A stretch of DNA of 64,000 bases, from NCBI RefSeq assembly GCF_000284375.1, contig NC_017249.1:4318001-4382000 (forward strand). The letters run 5' to 3'. This DNA is from Bradyrhizobium japonicum USDA 6 (GTDB lineage Bacteria; Pseudomonadota; Alphaproteobacteria; Rhizobiales; Xanthobacteraceae). Position 1 is the first letter of the stretch; every line of letters begins with the position of its first letter. A program made the position numbers and the translations under genes. The notes beneath the pieces were generated by a model that was not told where the DNA came from, searched no databases, and saw nothing but the letters and a program-made list of their open reading frames with translations. This document shows, in pieces, positions 18,836 through 27,757 of the stretch.

Positions 18836-20182
18836 TTAGCGGCTCGACGCGGCCGGATTGGTGGACGCAACGCGCGTCAGTGCCAACGACGGCGTCGCCG
18901 ACATCTTCACCAGTACGTCCTTGAGCGGGTCCCGGGTCCAGGCGCGCGTCACATAATCACGATGCGTGATGCCGTCGCCGGTTTCGACGAACACCACGCT
19001 GCCGGGACGGAGCGGCCCGTCCATGTCCTCGGAGACGCTGATGCCCTTTTGCCGCAGCGTGCTCATCAGCTCGCGGTCGCGCCGCGCGGTGTAGCGGGTG
19101 TAGGAGCTGACGAAGAAGCCGGAGCGGTGGCTCTCGATCCAGGAGGCGAACTTGTCCATTTCGCCGTAGACGGCATCGAGCAGGACGACGCCGCGGACGC
19201 GGTCGCTGATGCCGCCGACCTCGAGGCTCCAGGCCGTCGGCAGGAAGCCGCCGCTGTAGCCGACGATCACGATCGGCATGTTGGCGAAGGCGCGGGCGTT
19301 GTTGGGATCGCCGGTGAGCCGGGCCAGATGGGTCGCCGACTCCTCCATGAAGCGCTTGAGGCCGCCCGCCTGCCAGAACTTGCCGGCGCTGGAATCGGCG
19401 GCATCGACCGCCATCTGCGGCGCCAGCAGGATGGCGTTGGCGCCGGAATCGGTGACCTGCCGCGGTACGAGTTGGCGGTCGCGCACGTCGCGCTCCAGCG
19501 TTGCGCCGTTGCCGTGGAAGAACACCACGATCACGCCCGGCTTGCGCACGTCGAAATGCTCGGGCACGTGCATCAGCACGCGGCTGTCGCTGTAAGTCTC
19601 GTCCTGCCAGTAGACGCGCCCGGAATAACTGCGGTGGCCGCGGCGATCGCCCTTGGAGATGTTGAGGAACGGTGCGTCGGACGCGGGGTTGTTGCCGTAA
19701 TAGGGGAAGGCCGACGATTTCATGCTGACGAGCGTCGTCAGGTCTTCGCGGGCCGGACGCTGGTAGGGGACCTGCGGTGCGAGCGAGGCCACCTTGTACG
19801 GCGCCTGCTCCGGCTGAGGCTGCTGCTGGACGGCGCGTTTGGGCGAGAAGTCCGACATCTGCCGTTGCAGAAGACTCTCGCTCGCCGACGGAAAGCGCTC
19901 CTTGAATTGCGGAGCGGGGAAGCGATCCTCGAACGTGTCGCTGCTTGCGACCTGAGGATTGGTCTTCGCGACGATTTGGACGTTGGCCTGCGAGTTCGCC
20001 GCGAGCGCCGCCGGATTGGAGGCCTTGCCGCATTGAACAAGCGTGAACGACAGCGACACCAAGGCTGCGACCAGCGCGATCCGGAGCGCACCACTGCGCG
20101 CGCCGGACTGCGTCCGATCAGCACAAATGTCAGCTCTCAGTTTCGGAGCGGCCCCGACCATCCACCCATGACCCCAAGTCAT
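18836..20182 (-). CDS. exported alpha/beta-hydrolase-like protein
   Basis: 448 aa from ATG 20182 (a TTG at 20209 is also possible). A hydrophobic segment near residues 30-55 (ALVAALVSLSFTLVQC) acts as a signal or anchor; the Cys after it has Gln at -1, so it is not a good lipobox. The Gln/Pro-rich linker is followed by the hydrolase core: VVFFHGNGATL (oxyanion strand), IVIVGYSGGFLPT (nucleophile elbow GYSGG), and a late His-containing segment GDGITHRDYV. It is probably a periplasmic esterase/lipase-like enzyme; the substrate is unknown. Confidence 0.75.
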   Translation of the reverse strand: MTWGHGWMVGAAPKLRADICADRTQSGARSGALRIALVAALVSLSFTLVQCGKASNPAALAANSQANVQIVAKTNPQVASSDTFEDRFPAPQFKERFPSASESLLQRQMSDFSPKRAVQQQPQPEQAPYKVASLAPQVPYQRPAREDLTTLVSMKSSAFPYYGNNPASDAPFLNISKGDRRGHRSYSGRVYWQDETYSDSRVLMHVPEHFDVRKPGVIVVFFHGNGATLERDVRDRQLVPRQVTDSGANAILLAPQMAVDAADSSAGKFWQAGGLKRFMEESATHLARLTGDPNNARAFANMPIVIVGYSGGFLPTAWSLEVGGISDRVRGVVLLDAVYGEMDKFASWIESHRSGFFVSSYTRYTARRDRELMSTLRQKGISVSEDMDGPLRPGSVVFVETGDGITHRDYVTRAWTRDPLKDVLVKMSATPSLALTRVASTNPAASSR

Positions 20183-20488
20183 GTCCACAAGCCCAGCGGC
20201 AATATTCAAGCTAATTGAGCCGACTGGCGTTTAGGCGACGTTAAGTGTCCGGAGAAACTTCCCCACATCCGGAATGCTCAAAGGGACCACGCAATCGTGT
20301 CCTGATTGTGGGAGTGCGAAACGGGATTCTCCGGTGTTTGCGGGGCTTTATTGCCCAGGATCGTGCACAAAAGGTGCCAAAATACCGATTGCATGCGCCT
20401 CATTTAACCCTTGTTAACCCTGCTTGAATTGACTGGACGAGACTGCACGATGCTCCCCACGACGTGACGCCTGAGGTTGAGGACCCCG

Positions 20489-21856
20489 ATGACGGCATCA
20501 GATGCGGGACCCGCGCCCTGGACTGGCCGGCTGACGAGGAACGGGCCGGGGGTCTCCGTTGTGGTCGCAACCGCCATCGTCGTTGCCGACATGATCGGGG
20601 TGGGCGTCTTCACCAGCCTCGGCTTCCAGGTCAAGGACATCCCGTCCGGCTTCTCGATCCTGTTGCTCTGGACCGTCGGCGGCATCGTCGCGCTGTGCGG
20701 GGTGTTCTCCTACAGCGAGCTCGGCGCCATGTTTCCGCGCTCGAGCGGCGAGTACAATTTCCTCGGCCGCGCCTATCATCCCGCCTTCGGCTTTCTCGCC
20801 GGCTGGGTCTCGGCGACGGTTGGCTTCGCAGCGCCCGTCGCGCTTGCGGCGATGGCGTTCGGCGAATACGCGAAATCGGTCGTCCCCGACCTGCCGCCGA
20901 TCCCGCTTGCCATCGGCGTGGTGTGGCTGGTCTCGATCGTGCAATTGACCGGCGTCAGGCACTCATCGACCTTCCAGCTGATCTCGACCATCCTCAAGGT
21001 CGTGCTGATCGTCGCCTTCCTGCTCGCCGGCTTCGTCATCGGCACGCCGCAGCCGATCGCCTTCACGCCGCAGCCCGGTGATCTCGCGCATATCGTCAGC
21101 GCGCCCTTCGCGATCGGGCTCGTCTTCGTGATGTACTCGTTCTCGGGCTGGAATGCCGCGACCTACATCATCGGCGAGATGAACATGCCGCAGCGCGATC
21201 TGCCGCGTGCGCTGCTCGCGGGCACGATGATCGTGCTCGTCCTGTACGTCGCGTTGAACGCGGTGTTTCTCCATTCCACGCCGGTCGGTGCGCTCGCCGG
21301 CCAGCTCGATGTCGCCAGCGTCGCCGGCAGCGCGATCTTCGGCAGCCTCGGCGGCCGGATAGTCGGTGCGATGATCTGCGTCGGCCTGATCTCCTCGATC
21401 AGCGCGATGATGTGGATCGGCCCGCGCGTGATGATGACGATGGGCGAGGACATTCCGGCCCTGCGCGTGTTCTCGAAGCGATCGGTGAGCGGCGCGCCGG
21501 CCTATGCGATCCTGTTTCAGCTTGCCGTCGCCAATCTGCTGCTGTTCACGCGCAGCTTCGAGGCAGTGCTCGACTTCATCCAGTTCGCGCTGCTGTTCTG
21601 CTCGTTCTTCACGGTCGCCGGCGTCGTCAAGCTGCGCATCACCGATCCCGACCTGCCGCGGCCCTATCGCGCCTGGGGATACCCGTTCACGCCGCTCGTT
21701 TTCCTGCTCGTGACCGCGTTCATGATGTACTACCTGTTGACCGAGCGGCCGGTGCAGTCGTTGGCGGGGATGCTCCTCATGCTCTCGGGCCTGTTGATCT
21801 ATGCTGTTTTCCGCAGGCGGCCGGCCGCCGCTGGCACGTCATCACACCGCGAATAG
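20489..21856 (+). CDS. APC-superfamily amino acid permease
   Basis: 455 aa with about 12 membrane helices. The first helix region GVSVVVATAIVVADMIGVG carries the APC-type glycine-rich signature (IGVGVF), and the helix-6-like segment is present (FAIGLVFVMYSFSGWNAATY). It imports amino acids or related amines by proton symport or exchange. ATG 20489 was preferred over TTG 20477. The next gene starts 2 bases after its stop, so the two form an operon. Confidence 0.88.
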   Translation: MTASDAGPAPWTGRLTRNGPGVSVVVATAIVVADMIGVGVFTSLGFQVKDIPSGFSILLLWTVGGIVALCGVFSYSELGAMFPRSSGEYNFLGRAYHPAFGFLAGWVSATVGFAAPVALAAMAFGEYAKSVVPDLPPIPLAIGVVWLVSIVQLTGVRHSSTFQLISTILKVVLIVAFLLAGFVIGTPQPIAFTPQPGDLAHIVSAPFAIGLVFVMYSFSGWNAATYIIGEMNMPQRDLPRALLAGTMIVLVLYVALNAVFLHSTPVGALAGQLDVASVAGSAIFGSLGGRIVGAMICVGLISSISAMMWIGPRVMMTMGEDIPALRVFSKRSVSGAPAYAILFQLAVANLLLFTRSFEAVLDFIQFALLFCSFFTVAGVVKLRITDPDLPRPYRAWGYPFTPLVFLLVTAFMMYYLLTERPVQSLAGMLLMLSGLLIYAVFRRRPAAAGTSSHRE

Positions 21857-21858
21857 AC

Positions 21859-23070
21859 ATGTTTCGACCCCTGAGAATTGCCGCCATCGCTCTCGTCCTG
21901 CTGGCCGCGGCCGTCTCGTCTGCACGTGCCGCCGACGTCACCTTCGATGATGCCGCGCGCTTTCTCGCGGGCATGCAGCCTTCGCCGGACTCGCCGCTGG
22001 TGCCACTCACCAAGGACCCGGGCTGGCAGCGCCACGCAAAGTTCTTCGACGGCGCCTTCGCCCAGCTCGAGCAGCGGCAGCTCTCGAAGATCCGCAATTG
22101 GGCCGACGTCAATCTGGCCGCGCCCCGGCCGACCATGTTCTACTTGTTCAGCGGCCCCGACTTCCTCTATGCCGACGTGTTCTATTCCAAGGCCAGCACC
22201 TACGTGCTCGGTGCGCTGGAGCCGGTCGGCGCGGTGCCTGACCTGACGCGGCTGCCGCGCGGCTCGGTCGGTGCCGCGCTCTACAACGTCGAGCGGTCGC
22301 TCGGCTCGATCCTGAGCTTCTCCTTCTTCATCACCAAGCACATGAAGGTCGACCTGCACGCCAACCAGGTCAACGGCACGTTGCCGATCCTCTATGTCTT
22401 CCTCGCGCGCTCCGGCAAGACGATTCGAAATGTCGAAATGATTGCGCTGGACGACCAGGGTGGGGTGCATACGGGAGGCGACAATCCGGGACGGAACGCG
22501 ACGCGCGGTGTCCGGATCACCTTTGCCGGAAGCGACGGCGAGGCGCGCACGCTGTACTATTTCTCGACCGATCTCTCCAATGCCGGCGCGCGGGCCGCAG
22601 GCTTCCTGAAGTTCTGCGGGACGCTCGGCCCCGGCAACAGCCTGCTCAAGAGCGCGTCCTATCTCCTCCACAAGGGCGACTTCACCGTCGCTCGCAACTG
22701 GCTGCTTGCCAACAGCGCGACCATCATCCAGGACGATTCCGGCATTCCGCTTGCGAACTACAATGCGCAACAATGGCGGTTCTTCCCGTTCGGCCGCTAT
22801 CTCGGACCGATCGACGAATTCCCCGGCCGCTACCAGGAGCGCTACGCCGAACTGTTCACGCGCGCCCAGCCGATCGATTTCGGCGTCGGCTATCGCTGGC
22901 GGACGCATGAATCGAACTTGCTGCTGTCGGTGAGGGTGCCGGGAAGCGAGACCGCGCCGGCTGGGGAGAACACCTCGTCCGCCGAGCCGTCGCCAAAGCC
23001 GCCGCGTCCGAAGCGGCTGCGGCCGCCGGAATCCGTCCCGCCGTCCGGACGTTTCTTCTGGTTCCGCTAG
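21859..23070 (+). CDS. conserved exported protein of unknown function
   Basis: 403 aa. The signal peptide is residues 1-26 (LVLLAAAVSSARAAD). The rest is soluble and well ordered, with motifs such as FYLFSGPDFLYADVF, YVLGALEPVG and LQ-free stretches, ending in a Pro-rich tail (PKPPRPKRLRPP). It is translationally coupled to the permease gene (2-base spacing). I recall the family only as a conserved hypothetical periplasmic protein in rhizobia and related bacteria. No catalytic motif is evident. Confidence 0.75.
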   Translation: MFRPLRIAAIALVLLAAAVSSARAADVTFDDAARFLAGMQPSPDSPLVPLTKDPGWQRHAKFFDGAFAQLEQRQLSKIRNWADVNLAAPRPTMFYLFSGPDFLYADVFYSKASTYVLGALEPVGAVPDLTRLPRGSVGAALYNVERSLGSILSFSFFITKHMKVDLHANQVNGTLPILYVFLARSGKTIRNVEMIALDDQGGVHTGGDNPGRNATRGVRITFAGSDGEARTLYYFSTDLSNAGARAAGFLKFCGTLGPGNSLLKSASYLLHKGDFTVARNWLLANSATIIQDDSGIPLANYNAQQWRFFPFGRYLGPIDEFPGRYQERYAELFTRAQPIDFGVGYRWRTHESNLLLSVRVPGSETAPAGENTSSAEPSPKPPRPKRLRPPESVPPSGRFFWFR

Positions 23071-23091
23071 CCTGTTTGCTGAACTCCGGCG

Positions 23092-23652
23092 TCACACCGG
23101 GCCCTGGGCCACGACCACCAGCACTTCCGCCTTCTGCCGGCCGAGGCTCCGGACCTCGTGCGGGGTCTCGCCTGAAAAATACAGGCAATCGCCCTTGCCA
23201 AGTGTCAGCTCCTCGCCGTCGAGCTTGATCGCGATCTTGCCGTTGATGACGAACAGCAGCTCCTCGCCCGCGTGCGAGGCGCGGGTCGCCGCCTTGTGCG
23301 GTGGGCTGAGGAGGAACGGCTCCATCATCTTGCGCGTGCGGCCGGTTGCCAACGGCACCACGCCAAACGTGTTTTGAAACAGCGGCACGTTGCCGTCCTC
23401 GCGGCGGAACAGGGTATAGCGCGGCGCAGGTTCGGCATTGGGGTCGAAGAAGTTCGCGACATTGACCTCGAGGGCGGCGGCCATCCGCAGCAGCGCGGCG
23501 AGCGAGGGGATCTTGAGGTTGCGCTCGACCAGCGAGATGTAGCCGCGCGTGAGATCGCTCTGCCTGGCAAGCTGGTCCAGCGTCAGGCCCTTGGCGATCC
23601 GCGCCTGGCGGATATTGGCCCCGACCGCTGTCGCTTTGCTGACGTCAAGCAC
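23092..23652 (-). CDS. XRE-family regulator with C-terminal cupin
   Basis: 186 aa. A Cro/C1-type HTH occupies about residues 10-66 (LTLDQLARQSDLTRGYISLV). A cupin_2 sensor domain is at about 110-180 (HAGEELLFVINGKIAI, GDCLYFSGETPHEV). This architecture (PuuR-like) usually represses a neighbouring catabolic or transport operon and releases on binding a small ligand in the cupin. It is divergent from the MFS/MOSC/reductase operon with about 355 bases between them. Confidence 0.9.
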   Translation of the reverse strand: MLDVSKATAVGANIRQARIAKGLTLDQLARQSDLTRGYISLVERNLKIPSLAALLRMAAALEVNVANFFDPNAEPAPRYTLFRREDGNVPLFQNTFGVVPLATGRTRKMMEPFLLSPPHKAATRASHAGEELLFVINGKIAIKLDGEELTLGKGDCLYFSGETPHEVRSLGRQKAEVLVVVAQGPV

Positions 23653-24007
23653 GCATGAATCTCCCGAACTGCTGAGGCCTGTTTTGCAACAGATGCCGCC
23701 GAACTGCCAGCCCGGCGCGCCTTGCGCTGCTCGTTCCGACCGCGCGTTTGTATTCCAAAGGAAAACTAACGCGCGGAAATTTCGAGCAGGGTCGCGGATA
23801 TTGTGAGCAGATGAGCTGGTATATCGCAGCGATTAGCTGAAAAACAGTGCATTTTTTCGATTCTGCTGCGATCGGCGGCATTTGCCCCGTTCCGTGGCGT
23901 TGATTTCTATTAGTAAACATGATCGATTTTTACCGTCATGGCTGCCGACGGGCTCAACGACAGACCCAACTGCTTTTCCCAGGCGCCGGTACCTTTTGGA
24001 GAGATCG
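23653..24007. promoter_or_regulatory. divergent intergenic region, no gene
   Basis: 355 bases, noticeably richer in A+T than its neighbours (for example around 23755-23900), between the cupin regulator and the transporter. I see no clean palindrome. It is the natural place for the regulator's operators and both promoters. Confidence 0.4.
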
Positions 24008-25321
24008 ATGACCGTAGCAGACGACGTAACCCTGAACGTAGCGCCGGACGAGGCGGCGAGCTTGCGACGGATCGTGTGGTCGAGCGTGATCGGCACCGCG
24101 GTCGAATGGTACGACTTCCTCATCTACGGCACCGCGACCGCGCTGGTGTTCAACAAGGTCTTCTTCGCCGCCGGCAATCCCACGCTCGCCACCATCGCGG
24201 CCTTCGGCACCTATGCGGTCGGATTTCTGGCGCGGCCACTCGGTGCCGCGATCTTCGGTCATTACGGCGACCGGGTTGGCCGCAAGGCGATGCTCGCGAT
24301 CACGATCATGGTGATGGGCATCGGCACCTTCTTGATTGGCCTGCTTCCGACCTATCAGCAGATCGGCATCGCCGCGCCGCTGCTTCTGATCGGCTTGCGT
24401 TTCCTCCAGGGCATCGGCCTTGGCGGCGAATGGGGCGGGGCCGTGCTGATGGTGGTGGAGAACTGCCCGACGCACCGCCGCGGCCTGCTCGGCAGCATGG
24501 TGCAGGTCGGCAATCCCATCGGCAATCTCGCCGCAATCGGCATGTTCGCGCTGGTGGCAAGCCTGCCGGAGAGCGACTTCATGACCTATGGCTGGCGCAT
24601 TCCCTTCCTGATCTCGATCGCTCTCGTCGGTGTCGGCCTCTACATCCGCCTCAACATGGAGGAGACCGCGGCCTTCCGTCAGGTCCAGGCCAAGAAGGAG
24701 GTTGCAAGCCTTCCGATCGTCGAGATCTTCAAGCGCCACCGCCGGCCCTTCTTCACCGCGGTCGGGCTCAAGATCTCGGAGATCGCCTATGCCAGCATCG
24801 GCGGTGTGTTCGTGATGTCCTACGCCACGGCCAATCTCGGCCTGTCGCGCACGGTGGTGCTGAACGGCGCCTTCGCCGCGTCGCTGGTGGCGTTGTTCGC
24901 GATTCCACTGTTCGGCTGGCTGTCGGATCTCCTCGGCCGCAAGACGATGTTCTACGCGAGCTGTCTGTTCTCGGCGCTGTTTGCCTTCCCGCTGTTCTGG
25001 CTGCTCGACACCCGCGATCCCGCCATCGTTATCTGCACCATCGTAGTCGCGATCACCTTCGGCCAGATGGTGATGTTCGGTATTGGCGCGCCCTGGTATT
25101 CCGAGTTGTTCTCCGCGCGGCTGCGCTACAGCGGCGCCTCGCTCGGGTTTCAGGTCGGTGCGGCCTTGAGCGGCGGGTTGACGCCGCTGATCGCGGCGTC
25201 TCTGATGGCCTGGAGTGGTGGGGCCACCTGGCCGGTCTCGCTGTTGCTCATTGCCTGCGCCGCCGTCACCGCGACCGCGACGACGTTGGCGCCGGAAATG
25301 GCGAACAAGGAACTGACCTGA
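24008..25321 (+). CDS. MFS transporter, metabolite:H+ symporter (MHS) type
   Basis: 437 aa, 12 helices. The start of helix 1 is IGTAVEWYDFLIYGTA, the MHS hallmark, and the loop motif is GHYGDRVGRKAML (motif A). GGEWGGAVLM on helix 4 is also typical of MHS carriers for organic acids, osmolytes or aromatic acids. ATG 24008 has GGAGAGA upstream. It is the first gene of a three-gene operon with MOSC and a VanB-type reductase, so it probably imports the substrate those proteins process. Confidence 0.92.
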   Translation: MTVADDVTLNVAPDEAASLRRIVWSSVIGTAVEWYDFLIYGTATALVFNKVFFAAGNPTLATIAAFGTYAVGFLARPLGAAIFGHYGDRVGRKAMLAITIMVMGIGTFLIGLLPTYQQIGIAAPLLLIGLRFLQGIGLGGEWGGAVLMVVENCPTHRRGLLGSMVQVGNPIGNLAAIGMFALVASLPESDFMTYGWRIPFLISIALVGVGLYIRLNMEETAAFRQVQAKKEVASLPIVEIFKRHRRPFFTAVGLKISEIAYASIGGVFVMSYATANLGLSRTVVLNGAFAASLVALFAIPLFGWLSDLLGRKTMFYASCLFSALFAFPLFWLLDTRDPAIVICTIVVAITFGQMVMFGIGAPWYSELFSARLRYSGASLGFQVGAALSGGLTPLIAASLMAWSGGATWPVSLLLIACAAVTATATTLAPEMANKELT

Positions 25322-25376
25322 TCCCGCGGCGCGCCGCTGCCGGCGGCGCGCCCTCGCTCCTCATGAGGACTTTGTC

Positions 25377-25898
25377 ATGCTCGATGTTATCAGTGCCGGT
25401 TCGGCGCACAGCGCAGCACAGCTCGGCTGGACCGGCGTGGTGCGCTTCCTTCATCTTACCCCGCGCGCGTTCCTGCCGATGCGCGCCGTGGAGCAACTTG
25501 CTCTCGTCGCCGGCCGGGGAATCGAAGGCGATCGCTACATGATCGGCAACGAAGAGGGCTTTTACTCGCACAAGCCGGAAGAAGGCCGTCAGGTCACCTT
25601 GTTCGAACTCGAGACCCTGGTTGCGCTCAAGCGCGATGCCGGCATCAAGCTCGGCCCGGAGGAGCATCGGCGCAACGTCACCGTCGAGGGCGTGCCGCTG
25701 AACCACCTGGTCGGCCGCCGCTTCTGGCTGGGCGAGACCTTGCTTGAAGCGACCCGGCTGTCGGTACCGTGCCGACACATCGAGGAGATCACCGGCAAGG
25801 CAATCTTCGATCCCTTGATCAACCGCTCGGGCCTCAACTGCAGGATTCTGCAAGGCGGCGTCGTGAAGGTTGGCGACACCGTGCGGAATGCGGCATGA
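25377..25898 (+). CDS. MOSC-domain protein
   Basis: 173 aa stand-alone MOSC domain, the fold of molybdenum cofactor sulfurase C-termini that handles sulfur or binds Moco. The conserved segments EEHRRNVTVEGVPLNHLVG and the Cys in SVPCRHIEE are present. It lies 55 bases after the transporter, and its TGA overlaps the ATG of the reductase (ATGA), so translation is coupled. It may act as a partner of the reductase, as in YiiM-type systems where MOSC proteins reduce N-hydroxylated compounds. That role is inference. Confidence 0.85.
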   Translation: MLDVISAGSAHSAAQLGWTGVVRFLHLTPRAFLPMRAVEQLALVAGRGIEGDRYMIGNEEGFYSHKPEEGRQVTLFELETLVALKRDAGIKLGPEEHRRNVTVEGVPLNHLVGRRFWLGETLLEATRLSVPCRHIEEITGKAIFDPLINRSGLNCRILQGGVVKVGDTVRNAA

Positions 25899-26851
25899 AG
25901 GCGCGCCCGATTACGACGGTCAAGACGGTTGTCGCCGGCATCGAGGAGGCAGGTCCAGGGGTCAAGCTGTTCACCCTGGTCGATCCCGATCGTTGGGAGC
26001 TGCCGCCGTTCAAGCCCGGTGCGCATATCGATCTGCATCTGCCGAACGGTCTCGTGCGGACTTATTCGCTTTGCAACGAGCCTGCCGACAACGCGCGCTA
26101 TGTCATTGCGGTGAAGCGCGAGTCCGAGGGACGCGGCGGCTCGCGCGTGCTTCACGATGAGATCAGCATTGACGACGTGATCGGCGTCTCGTTGCCGCGT
26201 GGCGGGCGCGAGCCGGGAGCGGACATCGCGCGCCATGTGTTCGTGGCGGGGGGCATCGGCGTGACGCCGTTCCTGTCGATGGCGCGGCACCTCGTGCAGA
26301 CGGGCGATGGCGACTTTGTGCTGCATCTGATCGTGCGCGAAGAGGTGCCGCTTGCGGCGCACCTCGCGCCGCTGATCGACGCAGGCCGTGTCGTCGTGCA
26401 TCGCACGTCTCGCACGGGGCGTCCGGAACTGGCGTCGCTGGTCGGGGAGGCGGGAGCACAGACGCTGGTTGCCTGCTGCGGACCGGAAAGCATGATCGAC
26501 GATTTCGAGCGGGTAACCGCGGCGTGGCCCGCGGCGAATGTGCATGTCGAGCGCTTCGTCGCGCCGCGACCGGTCATCGATCCCGAGGCAAAACCTTTCA
26601 CACTGTCGTTGGCGCGTACAGGAATCGAAATCCAGGTTCGCGCCGGCCAGACCATGCTGGCCGCCTTGCAGGAAGGGGGCGTCGATATCGCGACCTCGTG
26701 CTGCGGTGGCATCTGTGGTGCCTGCAAGGTCGGCTGGATCGAGGGCAAGCCGGTGCACCGCGACCGAATCCTGTCACCGTATGAGCGCGAGCGTTATCTC
26801 ATGGTGTGTGTCGCAGGATCAGATGCGGATCGACTGGTGCTCGACCTCTAA
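25895..26851 (+). CDS. PDR/VanB-family oxidoreductase (FMN, NAD, 2Fe-2S)
   Basis: 318 aa with the full phthalate-dioxygenase-reductase order: the FMN-binding domain (about 1-100, RTYSLCNEP), the NAD-binding domain (about 105-220, VAGGIGVTPFLSMA and CCGPESMIDDF), and the C-terminal plant-type ferredoxin (about 235-318). The cluster cysteines are in CCGGICGACKVG and MVCVAG. It passes electrons from NADH to a terminal oxygenase or another acceptor. No oxygenase gene is next to it. The MOSC protein is the only visible candidate partner. Confidence 0.92.
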   Translation: MKARPITTVKTVVAGIEEAGPGVKLFTLVDPDRWELPPFKPGAHIDLHLPNGLVRTYSLCNEPADNARYVIAVKRESEGRGGSRVLHDEISIDDVIGVSLPRGGREPGADIARHVFVAGGIGVTPFLSMARHLVQTGDGDFVLHLIVREEVPLAAHLAPLIDAGRVVVHRTSRTGRPELASLVGEAGAQTLVACCGPESMIDDFERVTAAWPAANVHVERFVAPRPVIDPEAKPFTLSLARTGIEIQVRAGQTMLAALQEGGVDIATSCCGGICGACKVGWIEGKPVHRDRILSPYERERYLMVCVAGSDADRLVLDL

Positions 26852-26860
26852 CGTCCCAGC

Positions 26861-27070
26861 CTACCAGTGCACGCTCTGACTCGGCACGATGAAGGCCGTG
26901 GTGCTCGGCGGCGTGGCAAGGCTCGTTGCCAGATACCAGCCGGAGCCGACCACGAGCGCCAGCAGCGCGATGATGGCAATCATGTCGAGGGTTCTGGGAT
27001 CGTGATGCCCTCTGGAACCAGGATCTGGACCAAGCCCGAAGTGAAAATGACGGCTGATTTTCCAGCGCAT
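26861..27070 (-). CDS. small single-pass membrane protein
   Basis: 69 aa from ATG 27070, with a strong RBS (GGGAGG) 8 bases upstream. A basic/His-rich N-terminus precedes one hydrophobic helix (MIAIIALLALVVGSGWYLA). It ends 9 bases from the convergent reductase stop. I do not recognise the family. Confidence 0.65.
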   Translation of the reverse strand: MRWKISRHFHFGLGPDPGSRGHHDPRTLDMIAIIALLALVVGSGWYLATSLATPPSTTAFIVPSQSVHW

Positions 27071-27170
27071 TCTTGTTTCCTCCCGTGGGAGCATCACAAC
27101 AACGCGAGGGGGAAGTTCCGGTTCCATTCAAGGCAGCGATGCGCAAAGCACCGCGGCGTTCCTGGTGAAT

Positions 27171-27509
27171 TCAGGACGCGTTGACGCCGCGCCAGCGGCC
27201 GTAGCGCCAGGGCAGATACCAGCGCGCGCCTTGCGGTGCGGCGAGGGGCACGTTGTCGATCCCCGATGTGCCGAAAGGATTGCAGCGAAGCAGTCTCGCG
27301 AGCGTCATCCAGCCGCCGGCCCACAGCCCGAACCGTTCGATCGCCTCGTCGCCATAGACCGAGCAGGTCGGCAGGTGCCGGCAATTGTAGCCGACCAGCG
27401 GCGAGAGCGTGTGGCGGTAGAGCCAGATCAGTGCGCGGCCGAATCGGCGCGGGAGCCGGAGCGCGCCCTCGATGGGAGTAGAACAGTGTTCGCAGGCTGA
27501 ATGCTTCAT
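27171..27509 (-). CDS. yidD: membrane protein insertion efficiency factor YidD
   Basis: 112 aa. Recognisable by YRHTLSPLVGYNCRHLPTCS and YGDEAIERFG, then RLLRCNPFGTSGID; the cysteines are the family's signature. It is a small peripheral inner-membrane protein that helps the YidC insertase. Unlike many bacteria it is not next to rnpA/yidC here. The frame is open further upstream (to 27860) but ATG 27509 gives the expected family length. Confidence 0.93.
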   Translation of the reverse strand: MKHSACEHCSTPIEGALRLPRRFGRALIWLYRHTLSPLVGYNCRHLPTCSVYGDEAIERFGLWAGGWMTLARLLRCNPFGTSGIDNVPLAAPQGARWYLPWRYGRWRGVNAS

Positions 27510-27679
27510 GGGCGCTGTGCTGCGATCGTGAGCGAGGTATTGCGCGGTTCCGGCGCATGGAACCGCAAGTTGTTGTTTCTGCGCCATATTTCCCGTGCTT
27601 TTTGGGAGCAGTGCAGCAAGTACCTGTGGACGATCTGTATTCCCCCGGATACCATTTTTATGACGACCGTGTGTAGAAA

Positions 27680-27693
27680 CATACGCCCGTATG
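27680..27693. promoter_or_regulatory. short palindrome upstream of the ClpP-like gene
   Basis: CATACG-CC-CGTATG, perfect 6-bp arms, lies 65 bases before the TTG start at 27758. It may be an operator. Nothing else supports this. Confidence 0.25.
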
Positions 27694-27757
27694 ATGGACT
27701 CAGAGGGCGCTACCGAGGACTGTTGGGGGACCTTTGGGGCTTGGGGAAGGAACCAGA

